Shown here one piece after another: positions 1 through 12,000 of a stretch of 64,000 nt of DNA. The translations under genes and the position numbers were made by a program. How positions within the stretch are numbered: the stretch's first letter is position 1; every line of letters begins with the position of its first letter. This stretch comes from Tamarix chinensis. Taxonomy: Eukaryota; Streptophyta; Magnoliopsida; Caryophyllales; Tamaricaceae. Under the pieces are notes generated by a model. That model saw only the letters and a list, made by a program, of their open reading frames with translations. It ran no database searches and had not been told where the DNA came from. The stretch spans positions 28,028,032 to 28,092,031 of the forward strand of contig CM060173.1 of NCBI GenBank assembly GCA_030549775.1, read 5' to 3'.

Positions 1-382
1 CCCTAAACATTTCCTTATTTAAATATATAAATCGTATTTCATGATAAGTTGGTGGTTTTACTCTTATCCCATACTTTCCTATCTTTTAAACCGTAAATAA
101 AAAAATAGGATTATTCACTACATTAAAGGGATCATTGATATAGAAAAAATAAGAAAAATGCAGACAAACATCCTCTTTTTCTTCCTTTTTAAACTTCTGA
201 TCAAGTTGGGCTGGCATAGACAAATTTTTTCTACCTTTTCCCTTTTAATCATAATCATTTCTAGACTCTTCAAAAGTATCAACCTCACCAATGTCATTAA
301 GTTTCCTCCTCTTATTTCAAACTATTCATCATTAGCTAACAAAACATCTCTAAATTTATATTTAACATTAGCTAAGACTTCT
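1..382. other. AT-rich sequence, no gene seen
   Basis: This stretch is low-complexity and AT-rich. An open frame of about 90 codons on the plus strand (158-433) is rich in Phe, Leu, Ile and Lys, runs across the edge of the adjacent LTR, and has no domain, so I do not treat it as a gene. The last five bases (CTTCT, 378-382) pair with CTTGT after 4988 and are read as one side of the LTR target-site duplication. Confidence 0.6.
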
Positions 383-3300
383 TGTAACACCCTAAAGTTT
401 ACTACTAAAAAAATTATTTTATGGGAAACGTAATAACAATGTATTTGGGTATTATTTCCATGCTCAACATAAGTCTAACTTACCATACTATCGTTACATT
501 GAATGTAAGGTAAAATATTTGTCACTTAAGACATGATAAAACATAGAATGAGATAGACTCATAATATTAAATAATAATTTGGAGGTTAACTCAGAGTAAA
601 ATGTCCAAAATACATAAAAGGGGATATTTTTGGAACAAAGAATCCCTAAAGGTATCCAAACCAAAACTATAACCCAGATAATATGACTCTACATCCCAAG
701 CCCTAAAGATAACAAGATCACTCCTTCCGAAGAAAGGCATCATTAATTTGCACAAAATCATTTGGATCATCTACTCTTGGGATTGAGTGGAACTCATGAA
801 AATGATTATTAGTAGGTTGCATACTGAATAAGGCAATAATATATCATAGTAGGGTTACACAGAGTATATATGGTCATAGAGAAGAATACACATGCATAAT
901 GATTAAACATGATATGATGTATGAGAAAATAGAATCAAAATTCAATTATTTAATAAATGCACAATAATTTTCTTATTTAAGTTGAGTTTAGGACCCCCAC
1001 TATTCTTAAATTGGTGGAATATGGACATAAACACCTCCCAAAGTAAAACACCCCTGACCACTATTATTAAACTAATGGAATAGACTTAACACCTTCTAGG
1101 GTAACATGTTCCTATCTACTATTTTTAAACTGTTAGAAAAGTCTAAAACATCTCATAAGACTGAATACACCTAACCACTATTATTAATCTAGAGGAACAA
1201 ACTCAACACATTAGTTCTGACTCACATGATTTTTCACTTTAAGTAATTAATATCTTGTTCATGGTCATTTATCTCAATATCATCATATAGACACACATGT
1301 ATTGAGAAACACATATTTTTATATATTTTATACTCTTTTGTTCTATACTTTTGGTCACTTATTTTAGTAATATATGAGGTTATTTACATTGTTTATTATT
1401 TTGTGCTTAAAATATAATAATCTCATATATTCAATTTATTTTGGGTAAAAAGATGAAAATTTGTATATAATTTGACAGCATGCAATATTTTGGCTATAAC
1501 TTTCACGTATGCAATCGGATTTTGAATGTTCAAATTGCTATATAAAGCTAAAATCAAGATCTGCAATTCTTATTTCTAGTAATTTTCTCTAAATCTATAC
1601 ATAGAATTGGAAAATTTAAAATTAAAGTTACATATGAAGTATTTTACATAATAAAAGTTTGGTAGGCATGATTTAATTAGTTACTATTCTTGTTCCTTCT
1701 TTGTAGATGCCCCATTAGCAGCACTGCATGTGGGCCAGCAACTACAAAGACACACACTAGGAAATTAGGTTAGTAACTAATAAATCGTAACAGTTTTGCA
1801 AGAAGATTAAATAATAAATAGAAGATCAAGGAAATAAAGGAAATGAAGCAAAACTTAAGATTAAATGATAAAGAGAAGATCAAGAAAATAAAGGAAATGA
1901 AGCAAAATGTAATAGTTTCACATAAATATTAAATGAGAAAGAGAAGATCAAGGAAATAAATAAAATGAAGCAAAACGTAACGGTTGTACGTAACAACTTT
2001 CCTTAAATATTGTATGACTTGTAGCTAAAGAAACGGGGGAGAGAAAATGACCCATGCACTTTATATATATATATACATCTCAATACACTCACAAGGAAGA
2101 ACAGAGGAACAGGGCTGCCCACCGAAGCACGAAAAAAATTTGAAGCCTCATCGAAGATATAAGAAGCTGAGAGCCCCTTTTCTTTTTAATTTCCTGCTCC
2201 TTACTCATCCCCACAAGTAAATTAGGGAGCATTAAATTTAAGTTTAGAATTTATATAAATATAAGGATTATATATAGTAAATGAGCGAGTTCATGATCCT
2301 ATGGAGAGTAACTGATCTGATGGAAGAATCCTCGCAAGTGCACTTCAACCGAAAAGTTCCTGTACCTATTCTAAATTTCCTTTTTTATATAATTCTTTAC
2401 TTAAATTTTAATTTGTTCCTAATGAAACTTGTGTTCTATATTACATTTAATTATCCATGTTTTATTAAGCTTGAATTTTTATTAAGCGCTATTATTTTAG
2501 ATGTTTTGATATATAAATTATATTTGCGATTTGTTTATAACTTCTTATCCAATATATGAAATTTGATCACTTTCTAGGATAAGGATTATAGCTATCCGGT
2601 TAATTCTAGCGGGGTAGTAATTAATCGGAACAAGTAGCAATTAATTTAATCTGGGCTCTTTGTAAGTAACTGAATTAAATTAAAATATAATTTATTCTAG
2701 CCAATTTGAGAATGCGGTGTTTTTAATTTGGCTAGAGCTAATGAGTTTCCTTAGAGCTTAATGCAATTAATTTATCTCTAGATTAATTAAATGGCAAATA
2801 TTAATGTAGATAGATTAATTAGAACTAGGAAAAATGAGGGAGTTAGCCTAATTAGACAATATCTGGAGTCGGAAGAGTTAGTAGGTTAATTCTTTATGAT
2901 TAACCTATCAAACTTAATTATTTAAATATATAATGCTTAATAGAAATTGGCTATGCAAATTTAATATAGAAGTTAGGATGGACATGGGTAGATATGTATA
3001 TATTATATTTATTTATTTCTTAGATTACTTTAGTTCTTAATTCAGCTATTAGCTAATTTAATTATTATTTTTTCCATTTATATGAGAACCCTCTCAAATC
3101 TTTATAAATATTTGAATAGTATATATATGTGTTTATCAGTTTATTTTTATTTAATATTATATAGTTTAGAATTGCATCCTCCTCATAGGAACGATCATTC
3201 CTTACCCTATACTAAGTATTATTAATTATTATTATTTGGGTTGAGAATAGGTTTAATTTGATAGCGGCAACAACATGCTACCATGTATATATGCAAAGCA

Positions 3301-4988
3301 CATAATCCAACTTAATATAATTATTCAAAACATATAAAACAAAATCACATAAATATCAAGACATCTCCCAAGAAAAAGGAGCATAAGGATTAAGAAAACC
3401 TTAATTTTACAAGGTGAGCATAACTTCTCTTATAATACTCACTTAGCCATAAAATTTAGTATAACTTCCTAAAATATTATTATTAACAACATATTTAAAA
3501 ATCAAGGTCTAACTGTAACATTTTGCATATGCAATAATAGCCTACTTCTAGGGTTTATATTCACAAATCCCTATAAAACCTTAATTTCACAAATTAAGCA
3601 TAACTTATCCTGTAAGACTCAAAACTAAAAAAATTAATACAAATTTTGAAAATGCTATTATTAACAACATATCATAAAATCAAGTATAAATCCAACATTT
3701 TACATATGAGATAATGACCTAACCTCAAGGGTTATTATTCCTAATTTAAGCCATTTTCTAATTTTATTGGACTTAGGTCATTCATAATTACTCCAAATAT
3801 TTTACAAGAAATATTTAGCATATTTTGAATCAATTAACACAATAAAATAACAAAAATTTCATGTTTAATCCATAAGACTTCTCTAAGACCACCAAAAAAT
3901 GACTTAAGAATTAATAATAACACATCATTAGAACTTGAGAAAAAAAACCAAGGAAAATCTAAGGTAAAGTAGGGTGGGAAAGGAGAAAAATTGAAGCAAT
4001 CAAAACTCAGAACGAAGTGACACAACTAAGGGAAGTTACGTGAAAGACTCACACAACTAAGGGTGTTGCATGATCTTCTCAAATTGATCGAGGGGGCAAC
4101 ATGAGGGGTTGAAGTAGGTGGGGGTGGAGTGGAATGAGTTGGTGGTGTATTTGTGATAGTTGTAGTACAATTTAGAGGTGAATTAATGGGGTGGTTTGCT
4201 TAAGTAGTTCATGCAGCTAGTGGGTATTGAGCATAGGTATGTCACTCATCAAAGCTTGAGTAATGTAAGCCACTAAAGTTGTGGATAGTTTTCAACATGA
4301 GGTGAGGTAGATTACGTAGATAATTGCTAAGAAAAATGGTGGAACAACAACCAATGAAAGGGAGAGCCATTGAGGGAAGGAAAATGGAGTTAGGGGAGAT
4401 TTTGTGTGAGTTGCTAAGTGAATAGAAGGGGTATTCATAGAGAGAATGGGTTTAAGGTGCAAAATGAAGAATGGACAAATGGTTCAAGGATTTGGGCATG
4501 GTTTGGCATGGGTTTCGTTCTTCCATGAGACACAGACTAGGGAAAAAAGGGACAGGGGGTGCTGAGATGCTATAGTTGGGGTGCAAAGGCAGGTGCAATC
4601 ATTAGGAAGGAAAATATAGGAGCCATGTGAGGGGGTTGCATGGCCGAAAGGGTAAGAAAGAGAAAGACAGATAAGGATAGGGAGAAGGAAAAAAAGAAAA
4701 GAATACAAGGAAAGAAAATAGAAAAGGGAGAAAGAAAAAGGAAAAAAGAGTCCAAGGCTAGGATTAAAATTATGTTTAAATTTAAGATTAGAAAATTAGG
4801 ATAAAGTTAATTTATCAATCATCTGATATTAGGGTTAGGTTAAAATATTAATGACCCAAAATTAATATTAGGTTTATGTTTATGATTATATAATTATGAT
4901 AGATAAACATATCAATTATGCAGGATTATGAAAAGGTCAAAATAATAATTTCTTAGGATTAGAATTTGATAAATTTTGGGGAATTACA
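383..4988 (-). mobile_element. Solo LTR, family A (minus strand), split by a later insertion
   Basis: On the minus strand this begins TGTAATTCCCC (4988 downward) and ends GGGTGTTACA (383), the TG...CA ends typical of plant Ty3/gypsy LTRs. Flanks CTTCT and CTTGT match at 4 of 5 bases, as expected for an old TSD. With the 1973-bp insert at 1300-3272 removed it is about 2.6 kb, close to the 2.8-kb copy at 35342-38129. On the minus strand it has a pyrimidine-rich leader (about 4750-4680) followed by a promoter-like TATGAATACCCC (about 4440). Short dyads of the form CCACTATTnnTAAAnTGGTGGAA (about 1007-1200) recur in the other family A copies. No internal region is attached, so recombination has probably left only the LTR. 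The likely source is a chromovirus-like gypsy element, but no coding sequence confirms this. Confidence 0.7.
1300..3272 (+). mobile_element. Solo LTR, family B, inserted in a family A LTR
   Basis: A perfect 5-bp duplication, ACATG, lies at 1295-1299 and 3273-3277. The first 150 bases resemble the start of the family B LTRs at 6669 and 12001: a TATTTT/TTTTATAC run, then TTTTGGTCAC...TTATTTTAGTAATAT. The end (GCGGCAACA) resembles the CCACAACA end of the family B copy at 19250. At 1973 bp it is close to the 1847-bp LTR at 6669-8515. TATATAAAG near 1541 and the TTTATATATATATA tract near 2060 are possible promoter sites. An open frame at 2281-2559 is AT-driven, with no recognisable domain. This is a solo LTR, so the internal region was probably lost by LTR-LTR recombination. 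Confidence 0.7.
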
Positions 4989-6304
4989 CTTGTGGGCAAG
5001 ATTCAACATTAACATAAGTTCAAGCTAGGTAATGTTTTATCCTAACACCCCCTAGAACATACAATTTCATTGTGTTTGCACTTCACCTTCTTACCACCAT
5101 CATCCACCTACAAACTATGTTCTTAACCAGGATTTGATCTATTAGCAGGAGCATTTTTTATTTTACCTTTTCTAATATGACCTTAAAAAAAAGTAACACT
5201 ATTATAAATATATAGCCACACAAAAATATTATTAGTGAATTCAAGCTAGCAGATTATATTACATATATTATCTAGTTCACTATACACTTATACAACATAC
5301 AAAATCACATATATAGTATATAAATTCTATAAAATCTACACTAGATACATGAATTAGTTTAATTAAGTATCAAAATTGAAAACCAAAACCAACATACTAG
5401 ACTCAACATTTAACAAGTAGAATTGAGAAATAAAAAAGAAACATTCAAATACCTTATTGAGGCAACAAAGGAAACAACTATAAGCTGCTGTGAAATAAAT
5501 AGTGGAAAATCAAACACCACAAGTTGCACACATAATGTATTAGGCAAATTATAAATAATTACAAACAAAAACAAGATCTTGAAAATTAAAAAAAATAAAT
5601 CTATCAAAATAGGCAAATAAGAAATAAAGTATAATTAGATTCAATTATATTATACATAATTACATATAGAGATTAGTTCATCATTTTAATTATAGTTTGC
5701 ATCCCTATTCATTGACATCGAGGCACAATGCAGTTATTTCTACTTTTGGTGTTTATTTTGCTCATTCTGAGGTTGCGACACAAGAAAATTGGAAAAAAGA
5801 AATAAAGCAAGTTATTGTAAGCAAAATCAAAGAGAAGAGGTGACAGTAAGAAAGAAGAACAAAGGAAACAAAAGGAAGAGGCTAGAAAAAAAAATATGAG
5901 TTGTAGAATGTAGCAGATCGAAAAGAACAAAGCCCAAGATCGAAAGGACATTGAGTTAGGAACTATGAAATGGGTGTTGAAAAGGAAATATTAGGGCTTA
6001 GTTTATTTTTTTTCCTTTATTTATTGAATAAATGGGCTAATGCTGGAATCAATAGAATTGGTATGTGAATCGAGATTCTAACCAATTATACTGATTATAC
6101 ATCATTTGAGCAATTCCATATATGATTATACTCTAATTATGTTTGCATGAATAATCCAAATCATTATGCTCAAGTACAGTCATAGAATCGTACAATTCTA
6201 TAACTTGAATGGTGATTTTATTAACATCATTGCACATATGATCTTCCACTATTTAAGTATTAATATTCATAAATATCAAGCAAAGAAAAGAATAAGTGAA
6301 AATG
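4989..6304. other. AT-rich intergenic sequence, no gene seen
   Basis: I see no coding domain, RNA gene or clear repeat boundary here. Minus-strand open frames at 5410-5616 and 5709-5951 are hydrophobic, low-complexity products of A-rich DNA. The last five bases (AAATG, 6300-6304) match AAATT at 38435-38439 at 4 of 5 positions. They are read as one side of the TSD of the large interrupted LTR that follows. Confidence 0.5.
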
Positions 6305-6668
6305 TGTTACACCCTAGTTTTTATTATTAAAAAATTTTGTTTCACTGTGAAAGTAATTAAATAAAATATTAGGGGTTAGTGTTGTGATCGATATAATTCT
6401 AGTTTATGCAACCATCCTTACATCAATCACAAGGCTAAAACATTTAAAGTAGCATAAGGAACTTAGAAACAAAAGAATATTTATAGTACAATAATGAGTT
6501 TCGAACCAAACTTTGAGTTAATAATACAAAATACAAAGGCAGGGATATCATGGGATAAGAGTCCAAAAAGGGTATTCAGTTAAATACATTGATTGGATAA
6601 CAATTACTCTTCTCCCAACTCCTAACATAGATGAAGTTACTCATCCCCACATAGGGAATCATAGGTAC

Positions 6669-8515
6669 TGATCAGTTCATATTTTGACACATTTTATACC
6701 CTTATAATCTTAGTTTTTGGTATTTTATTTAACTAATATAGGTGAATAATTATTATTTTATGTTTAAGTGGTAAAAATTGTATAAATATTATTATTTAAG
6801 CTAAAATGATATAAATTAAGTAAATTTAGAATAAAATATTATTTATTAATATTTATTTTATTTTATTTTATAGGTTTTTTTAAATAATTAAAAAAAGATT
6901 TCGACGTTTGGACCAACCACCAAAGCCCAAAGGCTCAAACGCCACGAAAGCCAAACAAACATAGTAGCGGAAGAAGAAAACCAAACATGCAGCACTGGAC
7001 AAAACAAAAAAAACAACGGACGATGCAGAGAGAAAAGAGAGTCAACCATAGAAGGGCTGACGTGGAGGCACGAAAGGAGAGAAAAAAAGGTCTCTGGCAC
7101 TAAGAGAGCCGACGCACAGAATTTATAAGAGGTATGCATTAATTAAAGTTACACAAGGGGAGCAACGCGGCATTGAAGAGAGAGAGAGTGGAAAAGAGCT
7201 ACAGAGAGAAGCGAGAGCCTTCAAGGCTCGACGCTAAGGAGAGTGTCAGGAGGGCGATAGAGCCATAGGGACACGCAACGTAGAACAGCCAGGAGGGCGG
7301 CACAAAACCGAGGTGAAACGACAAGCAACGCGCGTCAGCACAGGTCGAAGCCTTCGTCAGCCCTTAGTGAGAATAAAGAAAAAAGGAAAAGAAGTATTGC
7401 ACAAAAATCAAGGCACACAGAGAAGAGAAAATAAGAGAAAATTTAATACCTGTAGAATTTATTTAAGATAAAATTAATTTTTATCTAAATAAATTCTTGA
7501 TCTTTTATCCAAAATTAATTCCGATTATTTCTTTCTATTATTTTAATTTATAATTTAGATATATATTTCAGTGTAATTAATTAAATAATTATGGCTCGCT
7601 GATTATTTATTTTTAAGGAATAAATTGAAACCCTTGATTAGGATTTGAATTATAGTTTTTTTTTTGTGAGAGTGTTTCTTGAATCTATATTAATTGCTAT
7701 CATTTATATGTATGATTATGTCAAGTATAGTTTATTTGATACATGCCTTGTTCTGGTTTCTCATAAGTGACAGTATGTAGGATTATTTGCGTGCGAGGTG
7801 GCCATCTAAATATACTAGAATCTATATGTATAAATTGCAGCTAGGTTAGATAACAGTTCACCTAATAGTTTTGTGATTCTAACCGAAGAGGTAAAATGTT
7901 TCGATACGTATGGGTCAAGGAAAGGAAATACAGCTAGACATGCATTTTGTACTAGTTTGGGTACTTAGATTGACAGCCTTCCACTTACACTTAATGCATT
8001 AAATCTAGTTAAATATAGGAGCCGCTTGTTACTGCTATACTACTAGTATTTAATAGGGTTAATATAGGCACGTTATCGTATTAATTAATTAAGGGAAGTA
8101 ATATAAGGTGTATGGACCTACGTTTGGTGTACAACTTGGTCGATCTCATTCTCACGATTAAATATTGACATAGAAATTAATATTATATTTGACCTAATCT
8201 AGTGGTGGATTTTAATTTCCCTAACATATTTTTCATATCTGTGATTTCCCATTATTTTCATTATTATTTTATTATTATTAGTTTAATTTATTTTATTTCT
8301 TCTTTTTATTATTTTATTATTTTTATAACCCCCATTAGTATTTTTATTATTCATTTATTTTGTGGTATTTAGTGTTTTTATTTTTATTGTTATTCTTAAG
8401 CTAGTTAGATAAAGGTGAGCCCTCTCAATCCCCAGCCTAGAAAGATACCCTTATTTACCAATTCTATAATTGATAACAAGAAGGTCTAAATTATGAGCCG
8501 GCTATGGCCACACCA
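6669..8515 (+). repeat. Family B LTR, first copy
   Basis: It starts TGATCAGTTCATATTTTGAC and ends near GGCCACACCA, just before the primer-binding site. It aligns almost base for base with 12001-14699 once the 877-bp insertion there is removed. The segment 7140-7330 is GC-richer and purine-rich (GAGAGAGAG...), unlike its AT-rich flanks; this may be leader sequence. The end is placed by analogy with the third LTR and could be a few bases off. Confidence 0.75.
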
Positions 8516-8520
8516 ACTTT

Positions 8521-8538
8521 TGGCGCCGTTGTCGGGGA
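8521..8538 (+). other. Primer-binding site, tRNA-Asp type
   Basis: TGGCGCCGTTGTCGGGGA lies five bases after the LTR end. It is complementary to the 3' end of plant tRNA-Asp apart from one C-to-T change at the GTTGTC position (consensus GTTGCC). Minus-strand DNA synthesis of the retroelement would start here. tRNA-Asp primer sites are usual in the Athila/Tat group of Ty3/gypsy elements. Confidence 0.8.
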
Positions 8539-8698
8539 TTGGTAACTTCACCTTTGTTTTGCTAGTATTTTTAGTGTGTTTTCTTTTTAGTGTTTTTGTA
8601 TTTTTTTTTCTTTTAGTTTTGTTTTAGATTTTTTTTAGGTTTTTTGGTGTGTTTTGTTTCGCTCTTAACCTCTTCCTTTGAAGTGTTAGTGTTTTCAG

Positions 8699-9945
8699 GT
8701 GGCTATGAGAGGATCCTTTGGTTACGGACAACTTTGCATGAATCCTAATGCAAGAGTAAATGAGGTAAATTTGAGCGGTCTAAATGATAAACATAACAAA
8801 CTCACTGCTCTTTTTTTTTGCAGGTACCTAAATCTACTGGAGTTATTAATACCAGTGGAGTGTGTAATACGCAAAGAAATCCATATGCTTACCATGCACA
8901 AGCTATAAGAGGAGGAGGATGGCCACAATCCGGTGCTCAATCTTTCAATGGTTTTTAAGAAGATGATCCCTATACAAGCACATACTATTCTGGAATTAGG
9001 CATCAACCCAACTTTGGATTAGAGATGAATGATCATTATTCAGTTCCATATCAAGACCTTTTAAATACGTGAATATGAGTCTTCAAAATATTATCAATAT
9101 CCTCAACAAGAATCCTCTCCAATTTCAGAAACCTTAAGTTCAAAAATAATGGATAAGATTCTTGAAGCACTGACAAATGGTCAAAACCAGTTGGTAGACA
9201 ACCAAAATCAACTGATACAAAGTATGCAAAATGAAAGGATGTCAGTGCTAGAAGAGAAAATGGGTTATATGGTCACCTTGATGAATCAATTACAAGCACA
9301 AGAAGAGCTCTCTAGTACTTTAGTTCTAAATTCAAGTGAGAGTTATGAGGGTGGTGATGCCATATCTGAATGTAAGGATGAGCTAGTTAAGGAGGTTCCC
9401 ATGGAAAACATTGAAAAACAAGATCATGTGGAAGAAGAGCTTATAAATTTGAAGAAGAATCTCATCAAAACGAGGATCAAGTGAACAAAGAGAAGTATAT
9501 GGATGGCAAGACTATCACTTTCATCTACCATAGACCATCTTTGAAATTTTTTCCCCACTTTTGCTTCGAGATTACCATGAGAGACAAGGTAAGATTTTAA
9601 ACCCCTTTGATTTTATTTTTGCTAACCACACTCCTTGTTTTCCCTCTTTTAGCAGGTTGTATGGATCCAAGAGTGAAGAGAGTAATCAAATCATCTTGGA
9701 TATATTTAATAAGAAGCGTGATACTCCAAAAGAGAGGTTATGTTGGAAGGATGTGTTTAAAGATTTTGAGATGGGAAAATATTTTCTTCCGTTGATAGAG
9801 AGATTGGCATACATGGACATTGGGCAAAACATTCTCTCTTTACACACCCGCTTAAATGCCATGCTACGTAAGTTACGTTCTTACTGGATCAAATCTGTCA
9901 TTAAATCTAATATTTTTTCTTTTTCTTCCTTGTAGGATAAAGATG
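8699..9945 (+). pseudogene. Orphan retroelement ORF, copy 1 (broken)
   Basis: This is the first copy of an open frame shared by both internal regions of the family B array. Visible pieces in order: an N-terminal GYGQLCMNPNARVNE segment; a Tyr/Gln-rich stretch (YYQYPQQESSP); a Gln/Asn-rich and probably coiled-coil part from ATG 9149 (LVDNQNQLIQSMQNE); an acidic Glu/Lys-rich part; and a C-terminal half open from 9561 to 9935 (NPFDFIFANHTPCF, DVFKDFEMGKYFLP). Relative to copy 2 it is broken by an extra T in the T-run near 8812-8820, a stop near 8957, and a one-base loss near 9550 that separates the two main open parts. There is no zinc knuckle, protease or RT motif. It might be a highly diverged gag or a captured host sequence; I cannot tell. 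Confidence 0.5.
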
Positions 9946-12000
9946 ATTATCACAAGGAATGATTTGGTGAAGCAGCTCTCAAGTGGACTTATCCACCTTG
10001 AATGAGAAAAACTAAGATCATGTCAAGCTGAAGATATAAAAACAAGCGCTTCTTGGGAGGCAACCCAATGTCATAAGGGAGTTTTTTATCCTTTAGTTAT
10101 TTAGTTATTTGTTTATTTTGTTTTCTCCATACATTAAATTTCATGTTTCCTTAGTTGTTTACACATTGAGGATAATGTGTGATTTATGTGTGGGGGTGCG
10201 TGTGTTTTATGTATGTGAAAAAAAATATATTTTTGAAAAAAAAAATTGTTTAGATTTTTTTTAGAGTATCTAGTGTTTTTAGAGTTTTAGGAACCTTAAC
10301 TAGTCAATGAGGAATATATCTTTGAAATCTAACAAAAAGATGATCATGAAATTGAGATAAAGCAAGTGGAGATTTTTTATGTTAATTTCGATATAGGTAA
10401 CACATATCTACATTTGAATGGAGAGAGAATATGTATGATTGTATAATCATTGACATGGCATGTTGAGATTTTTCACATTCCTTAGTAAGGTTTTGAACTA
10501 TATGTACCTTCTTTTTCTGAGTGAATTTACACAAAATCATCTAATTTTCTTGGCTTCAAATTTTTTTTATGTAAACCTCATATATGTTTAATTGTTTTGA
10601 TCAAATTATTTGCCATAGATCTTCTAATGGACTATATATACTACTAGAACTTACTCTTGTACTAGTCAAAGCTTATAGTAAAAAATATGCTCTAATTGAG
10701 AAAATTATAAAGGTAGCTTAGGAATTTTCCATTACATGACCAAATATCTTAACCTAATTTGTGTATCCATGATGTACACCCTATAGAAACCCTTTTGAGC
10801 CTATACATGGAACATACATTTTTTTTCATTACCACATTAACCTTCAGGCCTTAATCTCCTTACCTTTGCTTAAAGCTAGTGGAAGGAAATAAAATCGTTA
10901 TGGATATAAAGAGTGGTTGTGTATGTGTGTAGGTGCAAAAAATATATATATGTATTTATGCTATGAAATGAGATTGGCTATGTTTGGTGGAGATAAAAAA
11001 AATTGAATGAAAAGAAAAAAAATGAAGATTATCAAAAAAAAATGAAAAAAAAATTGAAAAAAAATGAAAAAAAATAAAAAGAAAAAAAAAATGTTAGGAT
11101 ATAAGGAAGAGAGGGAGTTATGAAGACGATGTTGAGAAAGTTCTATTCATATTCTATTTTGGTGTGAAGGTGGAGAGATTTATGGTTGATGTGGAGTTAA
11201 GCTTATATTTCTTCTAATTATTAGATTCCACTAGCTCTTGATCTTTTTAGCACCACACTCCTCAAATACTCCATACCCTTCTTTACCTTCAACCATATTA
11301 CAACCATTAAATAATTCCTATTTGATTCTTGAGATGAGAAGCCTTTGATCTGTTGGAGATTAGTCACAAGAGTTAAGCATATGGTTCGGTCCATTTGGCA
11401 AGTATTAGATATCTTTCATGAGGTCTTATCCACAAGAACATGAGCCTTCTTTGTTTATATATGTGAGTCGTTTATTATCTTTATCATCTTATCTCACATA
11501 CATGAGTGTTTCTATATATTTGTAGCCATGAATCTAGGAGAGAAAAAAATATAGAGGGTATCCACAATGAGGATGAATCTTGACGTTACTAAGGCGTAGT
11601 AGATTTTTATCGATAATATTGATATGTTCATACTTGTTATGTTTATGTGTGAACCATATGTTGAAATTAATCCTTTAAATCTCTCATTTTTGAATCTTGA
11701 TTGATTGCTAATCTTGACGTATGAAAGTAAAAGATTCTGAGACAAAAATGGTTAAGGGTATTAGGTGTAGTTTAATTATTATATATTATTATTGTTGTTG
11801 CGTTTGATTTTGTGGATATATCATCTGCGAAACCCTCATGAGACCTTACTCATCCTCAATGGGTGACCTAGGGGTTTAAAAAGCTTGTTGCACATACTAA
11901 GTGTAATTGTGGGACCTATGAAAGTGGCTATTTAATTTAATTTTATTTATTTAGAGTAATAACTTGCTTGAGGACAAGTAAGAAGCTACGTGTGGGAGTG
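9946..12000 (+). other. Family B internal non-coding region and polypurine tract, copy 1
   Basis: After the ORF comes AAGCGCTTCTTGGGAGGCAA (near 10047), then CATTGAGGATAATGTGTGAT (10164) and a GTGGGGGTG tract near 10190. These signatures are common in Athila/Tat-type elements. The rest is AT-rich, with poly-A blocks at 10985-11095, and has no believable gene. A minus-strand frame at 11512-11745 has no domain. The end reads TTGAGGACAAGTAAGAAGC followed by GTGTGGGAGTG directly before the next LTR, and I take this as the polypurine tract (about 11990-12000). Confidence 0.6.

Noticed and set aside
2281..2559. 92-codon open frame
   Set aside because: It lies inside a solo LTR, is AT-driven with no domain, and is not expected to be translated.
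4484..4755. Minus-strand frames with a hydrophobic, signal-peptide-like start
   Set aside because: They come from the pyrimidine-rich leader of a family A LTR (Phe/Leu/Ser-rich), overlap each other in two frames and have no domain.
6600..6668. Left flank TTACTCATCCCCACATAGGG as a plus-strand copy of the LTR segment CTACTCATTCCCACGAG
   Set aside because: The orientation conflicts with the minus-strand order of the rest of this LTR, and the match is short, so I treat it as chance.
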